DNA of 64,000 bases, taken from contig NVXU02000025.1 in the NCBI GenBank assembly GCA_002734065.2, positions 1 to 64,000 on the forward strand. Reading direction: 5' to 3'. The DNA is from Fluviicola sp. GTDB taxonomy: Bacteria > Bacteroidota > Bacteroidia > Flavobacteriales_D > Crocinitomicaceae. A program made the position numbers and the translations under genes. The notes under the pieces were generated by a model. It was not told the DNA's origin and did not search any database. It worked only from the letters and a program-made list of their open reading frames with translations. The stretch's first letter is position 1, and each line of letters starts with the position of its first letter. Shown here in pieces: positions 14,443-23,882 of this stretch.

Positions 14443-15617
14443 AACAAGCCTAATTCTTTATACTGATTGCCTAAGACTTCTTGCGAATTAACTCCCAAAG
14501 TTGAGGTTAAAACTTCTTGATAGACGCTTCTGAAATCTACTTTAAATTTAGGGTCGCCATTTTCGAGGTCGCTAAGGTCAATTTGATTATAACCATGTGC
14601 TTTTTTGGACAAATTCGTGTCAATAACAAACAGGGCATTTGCAGCTCCATGATCGGTTCCTCTGCTTGCATTTTCTTTCAATCTTCTTCCAAATTCTGAG
14701 AAAATTAGAATGGTTGTATCTTTTAACAAATCATCTTTCTCTAAATCATTCACAAAAGCCGTAACGCCTCCGTCCAATTGACCAAAAAGATAATCTTGCG
14801 TGCCTTTTTGATTCACATGTGTGTCAAATCCGCCCAAAGTAGTGTAAAAAATTGGTGTTTGGATATCTGATTTGATTAAGGTGGCAATCTTTTTGAGTTG
14901 CTTAGCAAATTCTCCTTTTGGATAGTCTGTAGAATTGGTTTTCAGCTTGTATTGGTCAAAAATGTATTTCGCCGAATTTTTGGTGTCATTCAAAACCTTA
15001 TACAGAAAGTTCAACTCATTGTTTTGTGAATTTGGGTGCTGCAAGGCATCAAAAAAATCGGAATGAATGGTGTCGTAAAATGCCTTAGGATCGGTCAAAG
15101 CAACGCCTGAATTTGTTTGCCCTTTCATGCTAAGTGACAAGCTCCCTCCTATTTCGATTCCCTCGAAAGCATTTTCACAATTGTTATCTAAATAACTGCC
15201 CAACCAGCCCGTTTGTTTGTATTCATTTGAATCCGAAGCAGTGTGCCAAATGTCCATTGATCTAAAATGTGAGCGATTAGGATTGGGATATCCGACGGAG
15301 TTAATAATTGACAACCATCCTTTCTGTTGCAAACGGTGTAAACCAGAAAGTTGAGGATTAAACCCAAATTTATCGTCAATTTTCAACAATTCACTTTGCG
15401 CAACTCCCAAAACAGAACGATTTGTATAATATTCATCCAATCCGTAAGGAACAACGGCGTTAAGTCCGTCATTTCCACCACTCAACTGAATCACAACCAA
15501 TCGTTTTTTTGATAGATTCAATTGAGATGAAAAGGTATTCGCCTTCAAAAATGAGGGCACAAGAATTGCTCCTGCCGTTATAATTCCTGTTTTCGATAAA
15601 AATTCTCTTCTGTCCAT
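14439..15617 (-). CDS. DUF1501 family secreted protein
   Basis: The 392-aa protein begins MDRREFLSKTGIITAGAIL, a twin-arginine (Tat) type signal, and continues with VVIQLSGGNDGLNAVVPYG, the hallmark of DUF1501. DUF1501 is related to alkaline phosphatase/sulfatase folds, and GGFDTHVNQKGTQ plus DHGAANALFVI are further conserved blocks. The substrate is unknown. It is second in a two-gene operon after the DUF1800 gene, 10 bp apart, the usual pairing in Bacteroidota and Planctomycetota. Confidence 0.9.
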   Translation of the reverse strand: MDRREFLSKTGIITAGAILVPSFLKANTFSSQLNLSKKRLVVIQLSGGNDGLNAVVPYGLDEYYTNRSVLGVAQSELLKIDDKFGFNPQLSGLHRLQQKGWLSIINSVGYPNPNRSHFRSMDIWHTASDSNEYKQTGWLGSYLDNNCENAFEGIEIGGSLSLSMKGQTNSGVALTDPKAFYDTIHSDFFDALQHPNSQNNELNFLYKVLNDTKNSAKYIFDQYKLKTNSTDYPKGEFAKQLKKIATLIKSDIQTPIFYTTLGGFDTHVNQKGTQDYLFGQLDGGVTAFVNDLEKDDLLKDTTILIFSEFGRRLKENASRGTDHGAANALFVIDTNLSKKAHGYNQIDLSDLENGDPKFKVDFRSVYQEVLTSTLGVNSQEVLGNQYKELGLF

Positions 15618-15627
15618 CCTTGAAAAT

Positions 15628-16965
15628 TTAGGTTAATTGAAAATCTGGAGTCGATAACAAATGAATAACGCCTGTATTATTAACTTCCTTGTGATTTTCT
15701 TTCAGTTGGTTATTTTCATTTCTAATCAACAAATCGAATAAATTAGCCTCTTTGTTATTCTTCCAGAATTGATCCCAATTAATCGGTTCAGAAAATTTAA
15801 AATCTTGTTTTTTTTGCTTTTTAGCAAGCATCTCATCCAATTCTGGAGACAATTCATCCATTACATACCCTCTGTTTAATATCAAAGAAGGCAATCTTAA
15901 CCTCAACGCAAATCTAGAAGCATCAATCCAATGTCTTCCTCCTGCACATCCGGCAACATTTGGCGGGTCAAAAAGTACTTGTCCTAAATAATATTGAATT
16001 CCCTGAATGGCTTTCTGATGTGGATACTTCAAATCAAACATTTTCCCAAATCCCACTAAAAATTCTATCGGTCCTTTGATTAATTGACCTTTGGATTCGT
16101 AAAACCAGTCGGCATTAAATAAAAACTTCATTAAGCTTGTAATATCATACTTCGAATCGTAAAAAACGGCCGAAAGCTCCTTAATATGTTCTTTATTTAC
16201 GTCTTCTTTCACGAAGAATTTATAAACTTTTGTAACAATAAAATCAGACGTGTGTTTATTGTCCAATAGCATATTTAGGACATCTTCTCCGTTGAAATTT
16301 CCCGTTTTTCCGAAAATAGTTTTCTCGCCATTGTCGTGAATTCTATCAACTACTAGGTGTTTTCCATATTCATCTGTTCTCCAACCTGTAAACGCTCTTG
16401 CAATTTCAGAAACGTCTTTTTCTGTGTAATCTACATCACGACCGAGGGTAAATAATTCGCATAATTCTCTTGCAAAATCTTCATTGGCTTGTCCTTTTTT
16501 ATTCTGACGTAAGTGCAGATAATTTATCATCGAAGCCGATTTAGCCACTGCAAACAACAAAGTTTTAAAATTACCAAGAGCGTTGTTTCTTAGCAAATTA
16601 TTCATTTCCAAGGTTAAATAGGGATCGTCAATTGTTCTGCAAGCGAAGTGACCGTGCCAAAATAAAGTCATTTTTTCAATGAACCCTTTGTCAGAATCCA
16701 ACATTTGCTTGAACCACAAGTAATTTAACTGTTTTGCCTGCTGGCGTCTTTCTTTTCTAATTTCCCTTTTTTGTTTCTCTGATTTATTTTTAAATGACTT
16801 TGGATTCCATTTTGGCAGTTTAATAAATAGAGATTTGTTTACTTGCCTGTCAAAAATTCCATCTACAAATCTTGCTCTATCAGTGGTTGTGTCTAACTGC
16901 TGATGATGCACGAAAAATTCTGCTCTTTGCGATAGATGATATTTTTCTTTGACATTGAAATCCAT
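15628..16965 (-). CDS. DUF1800 family protein
   Basis: The 445-aa protein carries DUF1800 blocks: MTLFWHGHFACRTID, NEDFARELCELFTLGRD with YTEKDVSEIARAFTGW, and DPPNVAGCAGGRHWIDASRF. It is upstream of the DUF1501 gene and probably co-transcribed and co-functional with it. No clear signal peptide is visible at this start. The biochemical role of the family is not established. Confidence 0.88.
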   Translation of the reverse strand: MDFNVKEKYHLSQRAEFFVHHQQLDTTTDRARFVDGIFDRQVNKSLFIKLPKWNPKSFKNKSEKQKREIRKERRQQAKQLNYLWFKQMLDSDKGFIEKMTLFWHGHFACRTIDDPYLTLEMNNLLRNNALGNFKTLLFAVAKSASMINYLHLRQNKKGQANEDFARELCELFTLGRDVDYTEKDVSEIARAFTGWRTDEYGKHLVVDRIHDNGEKTIFGKTGNFNGEDVLNMLLDNKHTSDFIVTKVYKFFVKEDVNKEHIKELSAVFYDSKYDITSLMKFLFNADWFYESKGQLIKGPIEFLVGFGKMFDLKYPHQKAIQGIQYYLGQVLFDPPNVAGCAGGRHWIDASRFALRLRLPSLILNRGYVMDELSPELDEMLAKKQKKQDFKFSEPINWDQFWKNNKEANLFDLLIRNENNQLKENHKEVNNTGVIHLLSTPDFQLT

Positions 16966-17185
16966 ACTGGTTAGACTTTTAAATATAGAAATGGTTTAAC
17001 TCCATATAAATATAACGAATTTTATGCCACGTTTCATCGAGCGGCTGATAAACAAGTTAAACCAAGAATCAATAGGCTCTCTGTAACTCAACACACAAGA
17101 GGTGTTGAGCGGTTTGCAAAGAAATAAAGGAGCAAGGATTCTCAAATAAATCGTGATTCACTGAAATAAAAATTCTTTGGTTACC

Positions 17186-18178
17186 CTAATGCGACTCCCT
17201 TTCTATAAACTCACAAGGTAAAATTATTTGCTTTCCAAAAGGGAGAGAATCATCGGCAAGTCTTGCTACCATTCTTTCTGCTGAATGAACCGCAAGATCA
17301 GAGATAGGTTGTCTCAATGCCGAAATCGACGGAGTCATGTATCCAAAGGACTCATGGTCATCAAAAGAAATTAGTTTTAAGTCTTTTCCAATTGCCTGAT
17401 TCAAGGTTTTTAGTCCTGAAATTAATTTGAAAATCACACGACTATTAAGAGCGATGAAAGAATCAGACCCTTTCTTAATTTGTTCCTGAATGACTTTGTC
17501 AGTATCTTTTTGGTCTTTAGATAAAGTAATGATTTCGAAATCAATTTTTAACTTTTCGCAAGCGGTTTTGACCCCTTCTATCCTCATCTTCGTGTTCGCA
17601 TCAATATCGTTTGGTGAAAATGCAGTAATTCGTTTTGGCTTGTTTTTAAACGCAGAAACTATCTTTTCAGTTTCTTCTAAGTTGTTAATTCCAACAAAAT
17701 CAGTCAAATCATCACCTGGTCTGTCGGTAAAAACGACTGGAATGTGCGTTTCATGCAACACGGGAATAATTTCTTTGATGTCATTACTCGGAACGATAAT
17801 CATTCCATCAATACAACGTTGAATTAAGCCTCGCATTAAGGTTGTTTCCTGCTCTTTGTCATCGTTTGAGTTGATAATATAGGTGCTGTACCCTGAATTA
17901 AACAATGTTTGTTGGATGGTTTTACACAATTCTCCATAAAACGGATTAGAAATATCTGGAAGCACCAAACCTATAGTTTTTGTAGAACCTTGACGTAAAC
18001 TTTTCGCGAAAAAGTTCGGCACATAAGACAGTTCTTTTGCCTTTGCTTTAATTAGCTCTTGCTTATTCTTACTAATGTTAAACTGGTCTCCTTTGTCGTT
18101 TAAGACAAATGATACTGTTGCTTTTGAAACGCCCAATGCTTTTGCAATGTCGTTCAAAGAGGTTCTTTTTGCTTTCAT
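17186..18178 (-). CDS. LacI-family transcription regulator
   Basis: The 330-aa protein has an N-terminal HTH (TSLNDIAKALGVSKATVSF) followed by a periplasmic-binding-protein-like sensor domain (TIGLVLPDISNPFYGEL and FSPNDIDANTKMRIEGV). I set the start at MKAKRTSLND. A longer frame to 18235 would run through a terminator hairpin at 18203-18232 and adds an unrelated hydrophobic stretch. It presumably binds a sugar-related ligand and represses a distant gene, since no sugar operon is next to it. Confidence 0.93.
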   Translation of the reverse strand: MKAKRTSLNDIAKALGVSKATVSFVLNDKGDQFNISKNKQELIKAKAKELSYVPNFFAKSLRQGSTKTIGLVLPDISNPFYGELCKTIQQTLFNSGYSTYIINSNDDKEQETTLMRGLIQRCIDGMIIVPSNDIKEIIPVLHETHIPVVFTDRPGDDLTDFVGINNLEETEKIVSAFKNKPKRITAFSPNDIDANTKMRIEGVKTACEKLKIDFEIITLSKDQKDTDKVIQEQIKKGSDSFIALNSRVIFKLISGLKTLNQAIGKDLKLISFDDHESFGYMTPSISALRQPISDLAVHSAERMVARLADDSLPFGKQIILPCEFIERESH

Positions 18179-18202
18179 TCTTTTAGGTTGGGAGTACAAT
18201 AT

Positions 18203-18232
18203 ACAAAAAAACACCAGTACTAAACTGGTGTT
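18203..18232 (-). terminator. Terminator after the M48 protease gene
   Basis: AACACCAGT (18210-18218) pairs with ACTGGTGTT (18224-18232), loop ACTAA-like. On the minus strand it is followed by a run of T (the A run at 18204-18210 on the plus strand). Confidence 0.8.
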
Positions 18233-18258
18233 CAAAGAATCTTAACCTAACGTTAACA

Positions 18259-19062
18259 TTAAGGAAGTTTTGCCAACATCGCTTTGTATTCTGTTTCATA
18301 GGTTTTTGTGCCTTGACACCCATTTACGATAGCCATGTTTTGAAAATTTTCAATTCTGTCTCCTGGATCTGGGTGAGTACTTAAAAACTCCGGAGTTCTT
18401 GATCCTCCTAGTGCAGTAATCTTCTCGAAGAATGCTCCCCCAGCATTAGCATTGTAATCTAAAGGACATAAATAATCAACTGATTTTGCATCTGCCTGAG
18501 ACTCGTGTTTTCTTGAGAATTTCAAACCAATTAACCCAGCTGTCATTTGCTTTATTGCCGCTCTATCTCCAGCAAGAACGTCTAACAGCACCTGAATACC
18601 GTACATTTTTGTCATCGAGCGGGTAGAATGTCTTAAATCCGCATGCGCAATTTCGTGTCCTAAAATTCCTGCAAATTGATCTTCAGAATCCAAAAACTTT
18701 AGAATTCCCGTGTAGATATAAATGTATCCTCCTGGTGCAGCAAAAGCATTCAGCGTGCTATCATCTTGAATAATTCTCAACCTCCAAGAGAATTCATCTT
18801 TGTATTTTACATTTCCCGTTGCTAATATTTTATCTCTAACTTTATAGACATAATCATAGACTGATCTATATTGCACAGAATCCAAAAGAGGGTATTGCGC
18901 CGGATTTCCATCAATTTCTGCCGCCAATTGTGCTCCAAATTCCTTGTCTTGATCTAAAGTGAAAAGGTTGAATCCTTTATCCCCACTTTTGTTTTTTGAT
19001 GTGCCACAAGAGAATATAATCATCAGTGCGACAAACATTACGAGTATGTTTGATTTTTTCAT
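18259..19062 (-). CDS. M48-family metalloprotease lipoprotein
   Basis: The 267-aa protein has a lipoprotein signal ending MIIFSCG with Cys19. The zinc site is GHEIAH (H136, E137, H140) and the third ligand region is RKHESQAD (E187). It is homologous to the BepA/Oma1-like M48 group, which act on damaged or misassembled outer-membrane proteins. The location is the periplasmic face of a membrane. It shares the terminator at 18203-18232. Confidence 0.92.
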   Translation of the reverse strand: MKKSNILVMFVALMIIFSCGTSKNKSGDKGFNLFTLDQDKEFGAQLAAEIDGNPAQYPLLDSVQYRSVYDYVYKVRDKILATGNVKYKDEFSWRLRIIQDDSTLNAFAAPGGYIYIYTGILKFLDSEDQFAGILGHEIAHADLRHSTRSMTKMYGIQVLLDVLAGDRAAIKQMTAGLIGLKFSRKHESQADAKSVDYLCPLDYNANAGGAFFEKITALGGSRTPEFLSTHPDPGDRIENFQNMAIVNGCQGTKTYETEYKAMLAKLP

Positions 19063-19104
19063 TTTTCTTTGTTTAATTGTATTAATTCAAAAATCTTGCC
19101 TTCT

Positions 19105-19755
19105 TTAGAAAAAGTAAAAATAATTGACGATAAAAGTAATAAAACTTCCAATAATCCAGCCAATTATTAATTCTTCCAAAGTATGTTTCTTTAAAAATAA
19201 GCGTGCAGACATGACTAATCCAGAGAGAACAAATCCAATCGCGAGGACGCCGATTTCAAATTCTTCATGATCCAAAAGGTATGCAAAAAGAAAGCCAACA
19301 AGCATTCCAACGGCCGCTGCGTGTATGCTCACTTTCTTCCATTTATTCAGAAAATAAAAAACCAATGTCACGAAAGCTCCAGAAAGTGGGAGTGCAAAAA
19401 TATATTTAGGAATAAAACTCGCATGCTGAGTGCCAATAACGGTTGAAATATATAAAAGCATAGAAAAAATGAACATCACCAAGATGGGTTTCGCCCTTTC
19501 TTTTTGGGTATTCATTTCTATGGAGCTAACCATTCCGAATTTAGCCATAATGAAAAATGCTAATCCTGGAAAAAGTGTACAGAGTAGAAAAAATCGGTAA
19601 AGGATGACTAATTTGTTAGACTCCGGCATCCGAAACATGCAATATGGATTGTAATAAATATGATCAGAAGGGATGTACATCACCAAAAGCAATGCGTAAA
19701 TTGGCATTAACAAAGGGTTAAAAACCCACGAAATTGTTTGCGCCACTTTTTGCAT
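19105..19755 (-). CDS. PAP2-superfamily-like integral membrane protein
   Basis: The 216-aa protein has about six transmembrane helices. The C-terminal half has SIHAAAVGML, and SARLFLKKHTLEELIIGWIIGS resembles the C-terminal PAP2 phosphatase motif (SR-H-xxx-G). The first PAP2 motif is weak, so activity is uncertain. Its start overlaps the sigma-54 stop by one base, so the two genes are coupled. Confidence 0.75.
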   Translation of the reverse strand: MQKVAQTISWVFNPLLMPIYALLLVMYIPSDHIYYNPYCMFRMPESNKLVILYRFFLLCTLFPGLAFFIMAKFGMVSSIEMNTQKERAKPILVMFIFSMLLYISTVIGTQHASFIPKYIFALPLSGAFVTLVFYFLNKWKKVSIHAAAVGMLVGFLFAYLLDHEEFEIGVLAIGFVLSGLVMSARLFLKKHTLEELIIGWIIGSFITFIVNYFYFF

Positions 19756-21188
19756 TACAATTCTTTTCTCAATCGTGCAACAGGAATATTCAATTGTTCT
19801 CTGTATTTAGCAACGGTTCGTCTTGCAATGTTATAGCCTTTATCTTTGAGTAGAATTGCCAATTTTTCGTCCGTTAATGGCTTTTTTTTGGTTTCATTCT
19901 CAACGGCTTCAGATAATATTTTCTTTACCTCTCTTGTCGAAACTTCTTCACCAGAACTGGTAGAAAGAGATTCTGAAAAGAAGAATTTTAGCGATATAAT
20001 TCCTTGCTCTGTTTGCACATATTTAGAATTTGCAACCCTCGATATCGTAGATATATCAAGGCTTACAATCTCTGCTATGTCTTTTAGAATCATTGGCCGC
20101 AACTTCGTTTCATCACCTGTTAAGAAATAATTTTTTTGGTAATTCATGATGGCATCCATTGTTAAAAGCAATGTGTTTTGCCGTTGCTTTATCGCGTCGA
20201 TGAACCATTTTGCTCCGTCCAATTTTTGCTTGATAAACGTCAATGCTTCTTTGTCCGATTTTGTTGATTTTGCTCCTTCAGCATAGGCTCTTAGCATATT
20301 TTTGTAAGTCCCACTCACCTTTAATTCAGGTGCATTCCTTCCATTGATTGTTAAACTTAGTTTTCCTTCGTTTTCTGTGATTTCAAAATCGGGAACAATC
20401 TGTTGATAATTGCCCGCAGCTTCCTTCATAGAACCTCCAGGTTTCGGATTTAACTTAACGATTTCTTCTATGGCATCTTTGAGGTTTTTATCATCAATTT
20501 CCAACCGTTTCATGATCTTTTTATAGTGTTTCTTTGTGAATTCTTCAAAATGATCTTCCAATATTTTTTTTGCCGTATAACGACTGATATCTCCGTCTTG
20601 TTTTCTGTTAATTTGCAACAAAAGGCACTCTCTCAAATCTCTTGCACCGATTCCAGCAGGATCCATTTCTTGCAACATCGTCAATATTTCAACAACCTCA
20701 TCTTCGTTAGTTGAAACATTATAAGAGAATGCTAAATCGTCAACAATTGCCTCAATTTCACGGTTTAAGTAGCCCGATTCATCCAAATTACCAACGAGTG
20801 TGTCTCCAATAATCAGTTGATTGTCTGTCAACTTGCGCATGTGCAATTGTGTTGTTAATCGCTCGTGAAAAGATTTATCGCCGGAAAGCGGCATTACTTT
20901 CTCCTCATCGTCTTTGCTTTTATTGTTGACTTGTGTTTTGTAGTCGGCATCATCGGCTAGGTAGTCTTCGATGTTAAAATCTTCTTCGACAACCTCCTCT
21001 TCTTGCTCCTCAAACTCGTCTTCCTCTACTTCTTCTGCTCCTTCTTCCAAAGCAGGATTTTCTTCAATTTCTTGCTTTATCCTTGATTCTAATTCCATCG
21101 TCGGCACTTGCAACAATTTCATCAGTTGGATTTGCTGTGGAGACAGACGTTGGTCCATCTTCTGCGATAAAAATTGTTTTAATGCCAT
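19755..21188 (-). CDS. rpoN: RNA polymerase sigma-54 factor
   Basis: The 477-aa protein has the N-terminal activator-interacting region (LSQKMDQRLSPQQIQLMKLL) and an acidic linker at about 48-75. The core-binding region follows, then HTH sequences, and the RpoN box ARRTVAKYREQLNIP lies at the C-terminus. It directs RNA polymerase to -24/-12 promoters and requires an AAA+ activator, none of which is in this window. It starts just upstream of asnS in the same orientation. Confidence 0.96.
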   Translation of the reverse strand: MALKQFLSQKMDQRLSPQQIQLMKLLQVPTMELESRIKQEIEENPALEEGAEEVEEDEFEEQEEEVVEEDFNIEDYLADDADYKTQVNNKSKDDEEKVMPLSGDKSFHERLTTQLHMRKLTDNQLIIGDTLVGNLDESGYLNREIEAIVDDLAFSYNVSTNEDEVVEILTMLQEMDPAGIGARDLRECLLLQINRKQDGDISRYTAKKILEDHFEEFTKKHYKKIMKRLEIDDKNLKDAIEEIVKLNPKPGGSMKEAAGNYQQIVPDFEITENEGKLSLTINGRNAPELKVSGTYKNMLRAYAEGAKSTKSDKEALTFIKQKLDGAKWFIDAIKQRQNTLLLTMDAIMNYQKNYFLTGDETKLRPMILKDIAEIVSLDISTISRVANSKYVQTEQGIISLKFFFSESLSTSSGEEVSTREVKKILSEAVENETKKKPLTDEKLAILLKDKGYNIARRTVAKYREQLNIPVARLRKEL

Positions 21189-21235
21189 TTGATTCTGCTA
21201 ATATTAACTAAAAATACTCATTTTTCTGCAAAGAA

Positions 21236-22675
21236 TTAAAACTCTGCGTTTTGAGGTGTTCTTGGAAATGGAATTACGTCTCGAATGTTAGTCATGCCTG
21301 TCACAAACATCACCATTCTTTCAAAACCTAAGCCAAAACCGGCATGAGGAACCGTTCCAAACTTACGTGTATCAATGTACCACGCCAAATCTTCTTCAGG
21401 AATGTTAAAATCTGCAAATTTCTTCTTTAAAATGTCCAAACGTTCTTCTCTTTGTGAACCTCCAACAATTTCTCCAATCCCTGGGAATAGAACATCCATG
21501 GCAGCTACCGTTTTTCCGTCATCATTCTGACGCATGTAAAATGCCTTAATTTCTGCCGGATAATCAGTCAAAATCACTGGACATTTGTACTTTTTCTCTA
21601 CTAAATAACGTTCATGTTCACTGTGAAGATCAACTCCCCAAGCGACATCGTATTTGAATTTCTTTTTCTTGAAGGGTTTAGAATTCCGAAGTACATCGAT
21701 GGCTTCTGTATAGGTCAAGCGAACGAAATCATTCTCCGTGACAAATTTTAAACGCTCAATTAATGTCAATTCATTGCGTTCTATTTGAGGTTTTGATTGT
21801 TGCTCTTTTTCTTCTCTGTCATTTAAGAATTGAAGATCGTCTTTGCAATTATCGAGGATGTATTGACAGATGTATTTCAAAAAGGTTTCTGTCAAATCCA
21901 TGTTGTCTTTCAAATCGTTGAATGCAACCTCAGGTTCTATCATCCAGAATTCTGCCAAGTGACGAGAAGTGTTCGAATTTTCTGCTCTAAATGTTGGTCC
22001 AAAAGTATAAACCTGTCCGAGTGCCAATGCTGCTAATTCTGCTTCCAACTGACCGGAAACTGTTAAATTTACAGGTTTCCCGAAGAAATCTTCTTTGTAA
22101 TCAACCTCTCCATCTTCATTCAACGGAGGATTTTTTGCGTCGAGTGTAGAAACACGAAACATTTCGCCTGCACCTTCTGCATCTGACCCTGTGATGATGG
22201 GTGTGTGAATGTAATTGAATCCGTTGTCATTGAAATATTTGTGCACCGCAAAAGAAACGGCATGTCTAATTCTGAAAACCGCACCAAAAGTATTTGTTCT
22301 AAAACGCAGATGTGCTTGCTCTCTTAAAAATTCTAAACTGTGTTTTTTAGGCTGCATCACTGTTTTTTGCACCTCATCAGGATTGGCATCACCCAAAATG
22401 TCAATGTTTGTCACTTTGATTTCCACAGCCTGCCCTGCACCCACTGACTCTACTAACTCTCCCGTGATTGCAACCGCTGAAGCAGTCGTCACTCGCTTTA
22501 AAATTGCTTCGTCAAAATTTTCAAAATCAACGACTGCTTGAATATTTTTAATGGTAGAACCGTCATTCACTTGAATAAAACGATTGCTCCGAAAGGCTCT
22601 CACCCATCCTTTAATCAATACCGATTTTCCAATTTCTGAAGCACTCAGAATGTCTGCAATTTTTTCTCTTTTCAT
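21236..22675 (-). CDS. asnS: Asparagine--tRNA ligase
   Basis: This cytoplasmic class II synthetase charges tRNA-Asn. The 479-aa form starting [14 protein letters not shown] has the OB-fold anticodon domain (25-110), then [19 protein letters not shown] as motif 2 and [15 protein letters not shown] as motif 3. A longer frame to 22801 gives a hydrophobic, low-complexity extension that I reject. The length fits the family. Confidence 0.96.
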   Translation of the reverse strand: MKREKIADILSASEIGKSVLIKGWVRAFRSNRFIQVNDGSTIKNIQAVVDFENFDEAILKRVTTASAVAITGELVESVGAGQAVEIKVTNIDILGDANPDEVQKTVMQPKKHSLEFLREQAHLRFRTNTFGAVFRIRHAVSFAVHKYFNDNGFNYIHTPIITGSDAEGAGEMFRVSTLDAKNPPLNEDGEVDYKEDFFGKPVNLTVSGQLEAELAALALGQVYTFGPTFRAENSNTSRHLAEFWMIEPEVAFNDLKDNMDLTETFLKYICQYILDNCKDDLQFLNDREEKEQQSKPQIERNELTLIERLKFVTENDFVRLTYTEAIDVLRNSKPFKKKKFKYDVAWGVDLHSEHERYLVEKKYKCPVILTDYPAEIKAFYMRQNDDGKTVAAMDVLFPGIGEIVGGSQREERLDILKKKFADFNIPEEDLAWYIDTRKFGTVPHAGFGLGFERMVMFVTGMTNIRDVIPFPRTPQNAEF

Positions 22676-22841
22676 CTGAACTAATAAATGTGGCTCAAAA
22701 ATAAGAAGAATGTAAGAAAGTAGAGGTATTAAAACAAGAAAGCATTCATTAATCTCATTTGTGTTGGGTGAAAAAGCGTTTTTTGAGTAGAAAGTAAACA
22801 TTCGAAGAGAGGACCTTGCGCATTCATTTTAGAATGACTGA

Positions 22842-22993
22842 AATCGAAATCAATATTTTTAGTTAAAAGTTTAGCGACAGCGGAGCTCAAACGCATTAAC
22901 TTAATATTGATAAAGATTGAAGGAATGAGAAAATGCCAGCGCTAGACTTTTTTGCGAACTTTTTGGGTCAATGCCAAAAAGTGGTGATAAAAA
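22842..22993. repeat. Dispersed intergenic repeat, copy A
   Basis: The segment GAAATCGAAATCAATATTTT, then AGTTAAAAG, TAGCGAC, GGAGCTC, GCATTAACTTAATATTGATA and AAGATTGA matches the reverse complement of 34093-34178 closely. Farther right, TTTGCGAACTTTTT and GCCAAAAAGTGG also have counterparts near 33983-34045. The two copies have opposite orientation and lie 11 kb apart. The gap between asnS and pth is otherwise without a gene. Confidence 0.75.
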
Positions 22994-23002
22994 TCGATTA
23001 CA

Positions 23003-23566
23003 CTACTTCCCATTCCAATTCGTCATGGTCAACTGCAAACCAATAGTCGCAAAACCTTTGATAAACTCGATAGCTGTTTCAATCCTTTCTGGTAAATCTA
23101 ATTGCTCTTCTTTGCTCCATTCCCCCAGTACATAATTCGATTGTTTACCCGGATTAAATTCACTCCCAACCCCAAAACGAAGTCGTGTGTATTCGCTCGT
23201 TCCGAGAACAGCTTGAATATCTTTTAGTCCATTATGACCTCCATCAGAACCTTTTCCTTTCATTCTTAACTTACCAAAAGGAAGGGAAATGTCGTCGGTA
23301 ACAACTAAAATGTTTTCTCTTTTTATTTTTTCTGTTTGCATCCAAAAATTAACGGCTTTCCCCGAAAGATTCATGAACGTATTGGGTTTGATCACCACAA
23401 ACGACCTCCCTTTAAATTTCACCTTTGCAACATCTGCCAATTTATCCGTTTCGAATTCTCCCTCTCTTGAACGCACAAATTCATCTACTACTTTAAAGCC
23501 AATATTATGGCGCGTCTCTGCATATTTTGAACCGGGATTTCCTAAACCGATGATAAGGTATTTCAT
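23003..23566 (-). CDS. pth: Peptidyl-tRNA hydrolase
   Basis: This enzyme releases tRNA from peptidyl-tRNA that falls off ribosomes. The 187-aa frame begins MKYLIIGLGNPGSKYAETRH, giving N10 and catalytic H20 in the standard positions. The MNLSGKAV and GHNGLKDI blocks are also present. I use this start rather than the one at 23608 because the extension is not part of the family. Copy A of a dispersed repeat lies just downstream. Confidence 0.96.
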   Translation of the reverse strand: MKYLIIGLGNPGSKYAETRHNIGFKVVDEFVRSREGEFETDKLADVAKVKFKGRSFVVIKPNTFMNLSGKAVNFWMQTEKIKRENILVVTDDISLPFGKLRMKGKGSDGGHNGLKDIQAVLGTSEYTRLRFGVGSEFNPGKQSNYVLGEWSKEEQLDLPERIETAIEFIKGFATIGLQLTMTNWNGK

Positions 23567-23882
23567 TTGTTTGCTTTTACAGATTGCTAAATTACAAGAA
23601 TTGTGCAAATTAAGAGTCTAGATATGTATTTATAGCTCTTGGCTTGGTTTCACTTCGAAATACTACTCTTTTTTACAGAACCGTTTTCTAGTCGAGTGTG
23701 AATAAGAAAAGAGAAAGTCCTCATTCTATCTCACAACCAAGCTAAAAGCTATAATTGGAAGATTCTTTGGTTTTGACCATGTGTTTGCCCTAAGAGTAAA
23801 GAACAAGAGTTGTAAAATGAGGCTGAATGCTCGAAAATTTATACTAAATTTATGCGAAGAAATCATAATCAACAAATTAAAA
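23567..23882. other. Divergent gap between pth and the tail-specific protease
   Basis: The 316 bases hold no gene that I accept. A frame opening at 23781 continues into the protease but its first 34 residues look like leader translation. The promoters for both genes should be here. No motif was clear enough to name. Confidence 0.4.

Noticed and set aside
18179-18235. N-terminal extension of the LacI-type regulator
   Set aside because: It reads through a terminator hairpin and adds a hydrophobic stretch that the family lacks.
22676-22801. N-terminal extension of asnS
   Set aside because: The added 42 residues are unlike any synthetase start; [10 protein letters not shown] fits the family.
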